From Eubacteriales bacterium (GTDB taxonomy: Bacteria > Bacillota > Clostridia > Lachnospirales > Lachnospiraceae): DNA of 38,475 bases. Position 1 is the stretch's first letter. The number at the start of each line of letters is the position of its first letter. The notes under the pieces are model-generated. The model searched no databases and had not been told where the DNA came from. It saw only the letters and a list, made by a program, of their open reading frames with translations. This document shows, in pieces, positions 1-6,787 of the stretch. The translations under genes and the position numbers were made by a program. Location: contig JAUNJN010000022.1 of NCBI GenBank assembly GCA_030533235.1, positions 1 through 38,475 of the forward strand, written 5' to 3'.

Positions 1-437
1 GTCGGTTCCTCGGTTGTCGGTTCAACCGGCGTTGTGTTTTGTAATTTCGTAAGTTGCCGTTCTGCCGCAAGCACGTTAGTTCTTGCGATTTCAACCTGTG
101 CACGTTTGATATCAAGCTGCAAAGACTGTGCTGTAGTATCAAATTTCAAAAGAACATCACCGGTGTGTACAATATCTCCTTCCTGCACACAGACTTCTAA
201 AATCTTATCATCATTTGTGAGATAGACATTTTGTTCCTTGTCAGCAACCACATTACCGCTCATATATTCGGAGTTTCCGAAATATCCGCCCTGCATGGCA
301 ACCTCCATCATCGGAAAAACATCACATGTCTTTTTGTTTTGCGTACGATTTTTCAAAAAATAAAATCCGAATACAGAACCACCCAAAATGACGATTGAAA
401 TGACAGATATCAGTATAATTATTTTTTTCCTACTCAT
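1..437 (-). CDS. HlyD/RND-type periplasmic adaptor subunit, 3' truncated by window edge
   Basis: The first 145 codons of a membrane-fusion (adaptor) protein; the rest lies beyond the left edge. The product starts MSRKKIIILISVISIVIL, a basic stretch followed by one membrane anchor (about residues 5-27). A biotinyl-lipoyl-like half follows (roughly 50-110, with a VYLTNDDKILEVCVQEGD stretch) and then the start of a coiled coil rich in Glu, Arg and Ala (about 112-135). Its ATG overlaps the TGA of the preceding ATPase gene as ATGA, so the two are translationally coupled. It is the second adaptor of the module, since another adaptor precedes the ATPase. In Gram-positive bacteria such proteins pair with MacB-type ABC exporters of peptides, lipids or drugs. 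The permease is presumably next, outside the window. The family call is fairly sure; the substrate is unknown. Confidence 0.8.
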   Translation of the reverse strand, partial: MSRKKIIILISVISIVILGGSVFGFYFLKNRTQNKKTCDVFPMMEVAMQGGYFGNSEYMSGNVVADKEQNVYLTNDDKILEVCVQEGDIVHTGDVLLKFDTTAQSLQLDIKRAQVEIARTNVLAAERQLTKLQNTTPVEPTTEEP

Positions 438-1195
438 ATCTTCACCTCCTCATCAGGCATATCCGCTTGGACAAGAATATTATCATCGACCATAGCTGTT
501 TGCGCTTCCTCGTTACGCACGCTATACATGCCGTCTGTAAGTTCGCCATCAATAATCTTTATGACACGGTCCGCATAACTTGCAATTTCCTCGGAGTGTG
601 TAATCATAATAATTGTCACACCGTTTTCATGTAACTGTCTGAACAATTCCATAACCTGAACACCGGACTTTGTATCAAGTGCTCCGGTTGGCTCATCCGC
701 CAGTAAAATCTTCGGTCTGTTTACCATTGCTCTCGCAATAGCGACACGCTGCTTCTGTCCGCCGGATAGCTGTGTCGGTTTAAAATTGACACGGTCTGAT
801 AACCCGACCATATCCAGTGCCTTCATACACAGTTCCTTACGCTCACGCTTTGGAACTTTTGCATACTGAAGTGGCAATCCGACATTATCAAGCGCGGACT
901 GACGTGGGAGCAGATTAAATGTCTGAAATACGAATCCGATACTTTTATTACGTACATAGGATAATTGCTTATCGTTATATCCTCCGATGTCTTCTCCGTC
1001 CAAAAGATACGTGCCGGATGTCGGCTTATCCAGACAACCGATAATATTCATAAGCGTTGACTTCCCGGAACCGGACGGTCCCATAATCGCAACATACTCT
1101 CCTTCTTCCACCGAAAAATTAATGTTTTTTAGAACAGGCACCTCCATCGTGCCCTGTATATAATTTTTGTAGATTCCCTGTAATTCCAGAATCAT
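434..1195 (-). CDS. MacB/LolD-type ABC transporter ATP-binding protein
   Basis: A 253-residue nucleotide-binding subunit of an export ABC transporter. Walker A GPSGSGKST is at 39-47, the Q-loop glutamine at 91, signature LSGGQ at 143-147, Walker B ILLADE at 163-168 followed by the D-loop GALD, and the switch His in MITHSEE. The GALDT form after Walker B is typical of the MacB/LolD/FtsE subgroup that works with FtsX-like permeases. The last 40 residues are acidic and specific to this protein. Its start overlaps the stop of the upstream adaptor by 4 nt, and its stop overlaps the next adaptor by 4 nt, so the three genes form one coupled unit. It should act at the cytoplasmic face of the membrane, giving ATP-driven mechanotransmission. 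Regulation may come from the palindrome-containing promoter at about 2705-2767. Confidence 0.93.
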   Translation of the reverse strand: MILELQGIYKNYIQGTMEVPVLKNINFSVEEGEYVAIMGPSGSGKSTLMNIIGCLDKPTSGTYLLDGEDIGGYNDKQLSYVRNKSIGFVFQTFNLLPRQSALDNVGLPLQYAKVPKRERKELCMKALDMVGLSDRVNFKPTQLSGGQKQRVAIARAMVNRPKILLADEPTGALDTKSGVQVMELFRQLHENGVTIIMITHSEEIASYADRVIKIIDGELTDGMYSVRNEEAQTAMVDDNILVQADMPDEEVKI

Positions 1196-2625
1196 AACTC
1201 ACTACCCCCTCCGTCTACAATCTCATCAGGAGTACCAAGCTGAATATTACCGTTTTCGTCAAAATAGAAATCGTTTACAACATTTCCGTCTGCATCGACT
1301 AATTCACCATTGTCATTAAATGTATATCCATCCGGAAGTGTGATTCCCATATCATCAACAGACATGCCGTCATCCACCATCATGCCGTCATCCACCATGC
1401 CATCGTCTGTCATCATGTTTTCCATTTCCTGCTGCATGATATCCTCATAATTATGAGTTGCCTTCATACCATCCTTTATACGTTCCTCCGGAAACGCAAT
1501 ATAGTCTTCCTTTGACAAGCCTTCTACGATTTCATAAGACCACATATTATCGTCATAACCACCAAGTGTTACCTCTCGTTTTTCTACACGACCTTTTTTA
1601 TTTTCAACCCAGATATATGCCTTGCCGTCTTCCTGCATGATGTAATATTCATTCAACCATATACCGATCTTTACTGTACTTTGTCCATAATCCGCTTCCA
1701 CGTACACATGTTGGCCGAGCATCAAATTATCAACCGAGTCAAGTGAAATGTAAAACGGATATTTGGTTGCCTGCTCCTGGCTTCCCCCCATGTAATAATA
1801 GTCGTTGTTATTATTGCTCTCCGGATGTTCCAAATCAATCTTGGAAATCACGCCAGTCCAAGTAATACTCTCATCTAATCTCGAACGAATTATCATAGGT
1901 TGTCCCTCGGACATACTACGTACATTCATCTCACTTGCAGTTGCCTTTATACGATAATCTCCAAGTGCCATAATCGAAATAAAATGCTTCTGCTCCGTAT
2001 TTCCTCCGTTGTAATAATCATCCTGTGATATATTAGTTGTATTTTCATTGATTTCCTTAATAACACCACTCATTGGCGCAAACACAACATTGTTTTCGAT
2101 AGCACTCTTTTGTCGATCAATCTCAAGTTGCTTGGAGCTTGCGTCATAGGAATACTGATTAACCTGTGCCTGTAGGCTCTGAATCTGTGCCGTAAACTGT
2201 ATTTTATCCTCTGCTTCCGCATCATTACGCTCCTGTGTCAGCTTTGCAATCTCTGCATTTGCATTGGAAATGCTATTGTAGATGCTTGTAAGCTCAAGCT
2301 CCATCTGTCGAAGTGCCAAAGTAAGCTCATCTGTATCATAGTTAAAAAGAGGATCCCCTTCAGATACGAGGATTTCTCCCACCTTTTTTTCAGAATCCTT
2401 ATCTACACCTTTTACTTCCTGTGATTCGACCACTCCCATATACCTGTTATCCCCGGAGTATCCCGAATCTGTAAGATTGGATACAAGTTCCGTATAAACA
2501 AGCTCTTCATTTGCTGTATCCTCTTTCTTCTTTACAAGCTTCAATACGAGTAATACAGCAGCTGCAATAATGAATACAGCCAAAATGCATCCAACAATAA
2601 TCCCCTTTTTCCTTTTCATATTCAT
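1192..2625 (-). CDS. HlyD/RND-type efflux adaptor with Asp/Met-rich C-terminal tail
   Basis: A membrane-fusion protein of 477 residues. I start it at the ATG at 2625 (MNMKRKKG), which has an AAAGGATGG Shine-Dalgarno (SD) sequence 4-6 nt upstream; an ORF extension to 2694 has no SD. It has a basic N-terminus, one TM helix (about residues 8-27, IIVGCILAVFIIAAAVLLVL), a barrel-sandwich half, a Gln-rich coiled-coil hairpin (about 105-180, including LQAQVNQ) and beta-barrel/MacA-like regions. It ends in a peculiar acidic tail of about 75 residues rich in DDGM repeats and NDNGEL/DENGN motifs. The tail is encoded partly by a perfect 18-nt tandem repeat. The gene overlaps the ATPase gene by ATGA. Together with the ATPase and the second adaptor it forms an exporter with two non-identical adaptors. 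The substrate is unknown; the Met/Asp tail might bind metal or cations, which is speculation. Confidence 0.85.
   Translation of the reverse strand: MNMKRKKGIIVGCILAVFIIAAAVLLVLKLVKKKEDTANEELVYTELVSNLTDSGYSGDNRYMGVVESQEVKGVDKDSEKKVGEILVSEGDPLFNYDTDELTLALRQMELELTSIYNSISNANAEIAKLTQERNDAEAEDKIQFTAQIQSLQAQVNQYSYDASSKQLEIDRQKSAIENNVVFAPMSGVIKEINENTTNISQDDYYNGGNTEQKHFISIMALGDYRIKATASEMNVRSMSEGQPMIIRSRLDESITWTGVISKIDLEHPESNNNNDYYYMGGSQEQATKYPFYISLDSVDNLMLGQHVYVEADYGQSTVKIGIWLNEYYIMQEDGKAYIWVENKKGRVEKREVTLGGYDDNMWSYEIVEGLSKEDYIAFPEERIKDGMKATHNYEDIMQQEMENMMTDDGMVDDGMMVDDGMSVDDMGITLPDGYTFNDNGELVDADGNVVNDFYFDENGNIQLGTPDEIVDGGGSEL
1363..1398 (-). repeat. Perfect 18-nt tandem duplication inside the adaptor gene
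   Basis: Two identical 18-nt units, CATGCCGTCATCCACCAT on the plus strand, sit head to tail at 1363-1380 and 1381-1398, with degenerate copies on the right. In frame each encodes MVDDGM. The unit is a multiple of three, so copy-number change would lengthen or shorten the Asp/Met tail without a frameshift. Confidence 0.9.
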
Positions 2626-2704
2626 GCTCCATCCTTTCATGATATACAACAAATGAGTGTCCGAATTGCTGACACTCAAGTTGCTATTATACATCTTAAA
2701 AACC

Positions 2705-2767
2705 GATACAACAAATCGTACGATTTTATATGATTACCCTATCATAAACTTGTATCATGGTTGTATC
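2705..2767 (-). promoter_or_regulatory. Putative promoter/operator of the adaptor-ABC operon
   Basis: On the minus strand a TATAAA -10-like hexamer (2725-2730) overlaps a perfect 14-nt palindrome AAATCGTACGATTT (2713-2726) that would cover the transcription start. Flanking it are the inverted octamers GATACAAC (2705-2712) and GTTGTATC (2760-2767), with one more TTGTATC at 2751. A repressor operator is the natural reading. The -35 region is weak. This short gap also carries the end of rarA at its right edge. Confidence 0.5.
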
Positions 2768-4095
2768 TAATTTATTAATGTTTTATTTATTTTTTGAAAC
2801 CATTCCTTAACCGATTGCTCATAGCCAAGGTCTCCCGGCTCATAAAACTGCTCTCCGACTAATGCATCGGGCAAATACTGTTGCTTTACATAATGATTCG
2901 GATAATCATGTGCATATTGATATCCGACATTGCCAAGATTCTTTGCTCCGGAATAATGAGCATCCTTAAGGTGTACCGGAACCTCGCAGCCTCCAACACG
3001 TTTTACGGCATCTCCAGCGGCAAAAATTGCATTTACAACCGAGTTACTCTTTGGTGCACATGCGACATAAATCGCTGCCTGTGCCAATATAATTTGTGCT
3101 TCCGGCATACCGACACGTTCAACCGCCTGCGCACACGATGCAGCAATAACAATTGCCTGCGGATCGGCAATTCCGACATCCTCGCAAGCACATATCATGA
3201 TACGTCTTGCTATAAAGGTTACGCTTTCTCCACCATAAAGCATCTTAGCCAAATAATATACGGCAGCATCCGGATCCGATCCACGCATACTCTTAATAAA
3301 TGCAGAAATGATGTCGTAATGATTATCACCGTTTTTATCATATCGAAGAACCCTCTTTTGAATACATTCTTCCGCAACCGATAAATCGATAATGATTTTG
3401 CCTGTTTTTGCATCACGTTCTGTGGATAATACACCAAGCTCCACAGCATTTAATGCGCATCTGGCATCTCCTTCCGAAACATCAGCAAGAAACTCTACAG
3501 CATCTTCGGTAATCTCTGCATCATAAGCTCCCATTCCTTTGACAGTATCCGTAACCGCCTTTCGAATAATAGCAGCGACGTCCTCCTTTGTAAGAGGCTT
3601 TAATTGAAATACGGTTGATCTTGAAATAAGTGCGCTATTTACTTCAAAATACGGATTTTCCGTCGTTGCACCAATCAGTACAATCGTTCCATCCTCTACA
3701 AACGGAAGCAGATAATCCTGTTGTGCCTTGTTAAATCGATGAATCTCATCGATAAACAAAATCGTCTTTTGTTGATACATCCCAAGATTATCCTTTGCTG
3801 ACTTTACAACCTCTTCAAGATCCTTTTTTCCGGATGCCGTTGCATTGATTTCACAAAATTTTGCACTGGTGGTATTAGCAATTACCCTGGCGAGTGTTGT
3901 CTTCCCGGTCCCGGGAGGTCCGTATAAAATTATCGATGACAGCTTATCTGCCTTAATAATACGATAAAGGAGCTTGTCCTTACCAAGAATATGTTGTTGG
4001 CCGACAACCTCCTCTAAGCAATCAGGACGCAACCGTTTTGCAAGCGGTGACTCATCCTTCATGTTGTTATTTCTCATATACTCAAATATATCCAT
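2767..4095 (-). CDS. rarA: Replication-associated recombination protein RarA (MgsA), AAA+ ATPase
   Basis: A 442-residue clamp-loader-like AAA+ ATPase acting at stalled replication forks. Near the N-terminus is the family-typical LAKRLRPDCLEEVVGQQH segment. Walker A GPPGTGKT is at 59-66, Walker B ILFIDEIHRF around 112-121, sensor 1 IGATTENPYFEVNSALISR, and the C-terminal tetramerisation half contains the conserved GSDPDAA(V)YYLA and DVGIADPQA segments. Length equals the usual 420-450 residues. It begins 8 nt after the receiver gene and may be co-transcribed with tetR and the receiver gene. Nothing is missing from its motifs. Confidence 0.96.
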   Translation of the reverse strand: MDIFEYMRNNNMKDESPLAKRLRPDCLEEVVGQQHILGKDKLLYRIIKADKLSSIILYGPPGTGKTTLARVIANTTSAKFCEINATASGKKDLEEVVKSAKDNLGMYQQKTILFIDEIHRFNKAQQDYLLPFVEDGTIVLIGATTENPYFEVNSALISRSTVFQLKPLTKEDVAAIIRKAVTDTVKGMGAYDAEITEDAVEFLADVSEGDARCALNAVELGVLSTERDAKTGKIIIDLSVAEECIQKRVLRYDKNGDNHYDIISAFIKSMRGSDPDAAVYYLAKMLYGGESVTFIARRIMICACEDVGIADPQAIVIAASCAQAVERVGMPEAQIILAQAAIYVACAPKSNSVVNAIFAAGDAVKRVGGCEVPVHLKDAHYSGAKNLGNVGYQYAHDYPNHYVKQQYLPDALVGEQFYEPGDLGYEQSVKEWFQKINKTLIN

Positions 4096-4103
4096 CTCGA
4101 ATC

Positions 4104-4496
4104 CTATTGTACCAAACCGAGTTCATGCATCATCTCGTCAAACTTGATAATATCAATCGGTTTGCACATATACTCCTCATAATCATCACTGGCATAGTTT
4201 GCATCAAAGCCTTCATCAAGTGCACTCACCATAACAACCTTCACACGTTTATCCCTCGCGAGTCCAAGCTTTCTTTCAGCATCACGAATCGAGGCAAGCG
4301 CCTTATATCCGTCAATCTTTGGCATCATAACATCCAGACAGACAAGATCAAACCGCTCATTGTTGTTTATTGCATTTACAAATTCATCCACTGCAGCAAT
4401 GCCGTCTCTCGCAAGTACAACCTCTCCGTACTTCGCGAGAAGCTTTAACATAAACTTTCCGCTTGCCATATCATCTTCTGCTATTAATATTTTCAT
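4104..4496 (-). CDS. Stand-alone response-regulator receiver protein (CheY-like)
   Basis: A 130-residue single receiver domain with no DNA-binding or enzymatic output domain. The acidic pocket is EDD at 7-9, the phospho-acceptor is Asp55 in LVCLDVMMPKIDG, the switch residue is Ser91 (VVMVSALDE) and the invariant Lys is 112 in CKPID. All residues needed for phosphorylation and switching are present. Its ATG overlaps the TGA of the TetR gene (ATGA), so the two are translated together. Proteins like this relay phosphate or act by protein contact; a partner kinase is not in the window. The pairing with a TetR regulator is unusual and may indicate a direct functional link. Confidence 0.92.
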   Translation of the reverse strand: MKILIAEDDMASGKFMLKLLAKYGEVVLARDGIAAVDEFVNAINNNERFDLVCLDVMMPKIDGYKALASIRDAERKLGLARDKRVKVVMVSALDEGFDANYASDDYEEYMCKPIDIIKFDEMMHELGLVQ

Positions 4497-5101
4497 ATTT
4501 TTTCCTCCCGCTCCTCTATCATAATACTATCAATCCATTTTCTCATATAACTCATTAACTCATTTTTAAACGATGTTTTACGATTCATAATCCGACGACT
4601 CAATATCTTTGACATGATAATCCCCTGAAACACATCTGCCAGCTCATCTGTCGAAAAAACATCGATTATCTCGCCCTCACGGATCGCATTATCAAACAGA
4701 GCTTTTACATAATTCCGCCGTTCTTCAATGCACTTTGCTATCTGCTCTCTCGTACCTACATTATGTAAAAGTTCTTCGTACTGCAGCATCAACGTTGAAA
4801 TCGCATAATAGTTATCATAGTACGTTGCATATGTATCCGCATATTCATACAGCTTATCCATATTCTTCTTAGACTTTGAAGAAACCGTATGTCGAACGCT
4901 TTCATCATACTTGCTGTAAAAGTTTACAACCTCGACCAAAACCTCATCAATCCCACCGAAATATTTATATAGCAACCCCTCCGACATATTTTCCTTCAAC
5001 GCAAGATTCTTTGTCGTAAGTGCTGACAAACCAAGCTCACTAATAATATCTATCGCAGAGGCAATGATTCGGTCTTTTCTCGAAACAAAACTATCTCCCA
5101 A
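4493..5101 (-). CDS. TetR/AcrR-family transcriptional regulator
   Basis: A 202-residue protein with a typical N-terminal helix-turn-helix: RKDRIIASAIDIISELGLSA followed by TTKNLALKENMSEGLLYKYF (about residues 8-50). An all-helical ligand-binding and dimerisation domain follows. The start is TTG at 5101, chosen because a strong GGAGGG Shine-Dalgarno lies 6 nt upstream and no better in-frame ATG exists. The promoter immediately upstream has an interrupted palindrome on its -10 box, which suggests autorepression. The downstream receiver overlaps by 4 nt. TetR proteins often control nearby efflux genes; here the adaptor/ABC operon two genes downstream is the natural candidate. The ligand is unknown. 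Confidence 0.92.
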   Translation of the reverse strand: MGDSFVSRKDRIIASAIDIISELGLSALTTKNLALKENMSEGLLYKYFGGIDEVLVEVVNFYSKYDESVRHTVSSKSKKNMDKLYEYADTYATYYDNYYAISTLMLQYEELLHNVGTREQIAKCIEERRNYVKALFDNAIREGEIIDVFSTDELADVFQGIIMSKILSRRIMNRKTSFKNELMSYMRKWIDSIMIEEREEKI

Positions 5102-5144
5102 TCATATCCCTCCAATTATCAAATTTTAACCATATCCAGCTACA

Positions 5145-5173
5145 ATTTTATTGTATTTTAACAATTTTGTCAA
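5145..5173 (-). promoter_or_regulatory. Sigma-A promoter and likely operator of tetR
   Basis: TTGACA (5168-5173), a 17-nt spacer and TAAAAT (5145-5150) on the minus strand. The -10 box lies inside the interrupted palindrome TACAAT-TTT-ATTGTA (5141-5155). Its half-site TACAA/TTGTA recurs at 2707 and 2750-2765 near the ABC operon promoter. Autorepression by the TetR protein is inferred. Confidence 0.75.
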
Positions 5174-5194
5174 ACAGAATAGGCATTTTTTCAC

Positions 5195-5234
5195 AATAAA
5201 AAATCGCTATAAACACGCAGTCTATAGCGATTTT
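5195..5234 (-). terminator. Intrinsic terminator downstream of the cold-shock gene
   Basis: A perfect 12-bp stem, AAAATCGCTATA (5200-5211) with TATAGCGATTTT (5223-5234), and an 11-nt loop. On the minus strand it is followed by TTTTTTATT, so it ends transcripts coming from the right (csp, or a small RNA starting near 5267). Confidence 0.85.
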
Positions 5235-5363
5235 CTGTCGAAACATATCGCATGTCCCGTTTTCTTTCACTCAATTATATAACAAATCCTAATTCTAATG
5301 CTACATTAAAATGCAATCTATAATAAAAATAGGTACGATGTTACTTGATTAAGCTTGAATAAA

Positions 5364-5564
5364 TTAGAGAACCGTTACATTAATTGCCTGTGGACCCTTC
5401 TCGCCATTGACAACTTCGTACTCAACCTGCTGATTCTCCTCAAGAGTCTTGAAACCTTCCATGTTAAGACCTGTAAAATGTACGAATACATCCTTACCAT
5501 CCTCACCTGTAATAAATCCAAAGCCCTTCTGGTTGTTAAACCACTTTACTGTACCTTTTGCCAT
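5364..5564 (-). CDS. Cold-shock protein (CspA/CspB family)
   Basis: A 66-residue single cold-shock domain that binds single-stranded RNA or DNA and melts RNA structure. RNP1 is KGFGFI (13-18) and RNP2 is VFVHF (26-30). The N-terminus [10 protein letters not shown] is canonical. The ATG at 5564 is chosen over the longer reading to 5630 because GGAGGA lies 7 nt upstream and family proteins start here. It has its own promoter (5608-5637) and about 35 nt of leader, so it is likely monocistronic, ending at the hairpin 5195-5234. About 130 nt lie between its stop and that hairpin, with a further TATAAT box inside. Confidence 0.97.
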   Translation of the reverse strand: MAKGTVKWFNNQKGFGFITGEDGKDVFVHFTGLNMEGFKTLEENQQVEYEVVNGEKGPQAINVTVL

Positions 5565-5607
5565 GATAAATCCTCCAAATATAAAAATACGTTTATAACG
5601 CCTATTA

Positions 5608-5637
5608 AAGATAGCATAATTTTTACCCATACGTCAA
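5608..5637 (-). promoter_or_regulatory. Promoter of the cold-shock gene
   Basis: TTGACG (5632-5637), 18-nt spacer, TATCTT (5608-5613) preceded by TGC, giving an extended -10. It starts 5 nt after the stop codon of the DUF5688 gene. Confidence 0.7.
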
Positions 5638-5641
5638 GCAT

Positions 5642-6544
5642 TTAATCACAAATCGATAGAGATTTTGTATGCCGGTTATAGTAGTAAACACAATCCGACA
5701 GATAATCCGTTTCTCCTACCGCAAAACTGTTTACTTCCCTTACCGTCTGCGACAAAAAAGCAACGTTTATTTCCTCGGTTTTAGGCAAAAGCAATACCTC
5801 ATGGATACTGGATGGAAGGATATAAAAATCACATGCAAACCTATCTGCAAATTCCGCTAAAATATCATCATACAATATCAGAGAGGCACCGTTTACTCCA
5901 CGCTCATTTGTGAGTACATAAAGCTTCGGTCCCTGTTCCAAAAGTTCCATATCAAGACAAATATCCGTGCCCTTCTCAACTATTTCCGCCATAGATGTAA
6001 GCTTTACCGAAAAAATTCTTCGCGTGTTATCCTTTGCATACGCATACAATGTATCTAAACTAAGATTCCACTGTTCCATATCCTGATTTCGCACAAGTGC
6101 CGAACCAATCCGTTCCCCATCACATATAACCATATATCGAAACGTAATCGCTAAATCCATATATGATATGTACGGACAATTTTGTAAAAAGCTCTCATTT
6201 TTCCCACGATTTACAAGCTTAAAAAAAATCCGCTCGCGGACAGTATCCGCACAAAACGGCTCATAGCTATCAATCGGTGTATGATTTTTGGCATAAATAT
6301 AATCATCGCGAAGCTGCCCTAAAATTTCTTCCATACAACTGCCTTGCCTGTATTTTTCATAATACGATTCCAAATATAAATTCGGTGTCACCGGACAATC
6401 CGAAATGTGCACAATCAATCCTGTAACCACAACATCATTGTTTTTTAGCAGCTCTTTTACCTCTACAGTATCAATATCATACTGCAATAAATAGTCCGCA
6501 ATCTGCTCTCTCACACTTGCAACAAATTCTTGAAATTCTAACAT
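5642..6544 (-). CDS. DUF5688 family protein (Lachnospiraceae-type, unknown function)
   Basis: A 300-residue soluble protein of a family I recognise from Lachnospiraceae by overall pattern: an N-terminal MLEFQEFVASVREQI helix, a middle segment with PNLYLESYYEKYRQG, and the C-terminal LYVLTNERGVNGASLILYDDILAEFA followed by FYILPSSIHEVLLLP. No catalytic motif, signal peptide or TM segment is seen. The start is uncertain. An in-frame ATG at 6586 would give 314 residues but has only a weak SD, whereas the ATG at 6544 matches where family members start. A good AAAGGAG (6576-6582) serves instead a 5-codon out-of-frame ORF ending 4 nt before 6544. These proteins often occur in many paralogues and their role is unknown. 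Confidence 0.8.
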   Translation of the reverse strand: MLEFQEFVASVREQIADYLLQYDIDTVEVKELLKNNDVVVTGLIVHISDCPVTPNLYLESYYEKYRQGSCMEEILGQLRDDYIYAKNHTPIDSYEPFCADTVRERIFFKLVNRGKNESFLQNCPYISYMDLAITFRYMVICDGERIGSALVRNQDMEQWNLSLDTLYAYAKDNTRRIFSVKLTSMAEIVEKGTDICLDMELLEQGPKLYVLTNERGVNGASLILYDDILAEFADRFACDFYILPSSIHEVLLLPKTEEINVAFLSQTVREVNSFAVGETDYLSDCVYYYNRHTKSLSICD

Positions 6545-6548
6545 ACTT

Positions 6549-6566
6549 CTACTTACACGAACGCAT
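6549..6566 (-). other. Possible 5-codon leader ORF upstream of the DUF5688 gene
   Basis: ATG-CGT-TCG-TGT-AAG-TAG (MRSCK, stop). AAAGGAG lies 9 nt upstream of its ATG. Its stop is 4 nt before the ATG at 6544, a geometry suited to translational reinitiation. It could also be coincidence if translation starts at 6586 or at a non-canonical codon. Confidence 0.3.
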
Positions 6567-6720
6567 AATGTAATACTCCTTTCCATATTCTTTTTTAAAA
6601 CTGTTATTGGGATTTAGGGTAATGAATTTGAAAGCTGACAACACGTCAATAGAATACTGCTTTTACCCTGTCTGTTGATATACTGATTATACATAATCCA
6701 TTTTTATTTTTCAACCTTCT

Positions 6721-6764
6721 TATAAAAAGAATGCAGATACCGGACATAAATCCTGATATCTGCA
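6721..6764 (-). terminator. Intrinsic terminator of hisC
   Basis: On the minus strand TGCAGATA...TATCTGCA (arms 6757-6764 and 6732-6739), with an inner AGGA/TCC pairing, is followed by TTCTTTTTAT. It lies about 25 nt after the hisC stop. Confidence 0.75.
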
Positions 6765-6787
6765 ATCAAACTAATATTCAACATAAA

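Noticed and set aside
5102-5250. A 32-codon minus-strand frame through the csp terminator (MFRQKIAID...)
   Set aside because: It reads through the terminator stem and the tetR promoter, so it cannot be a normal gene.
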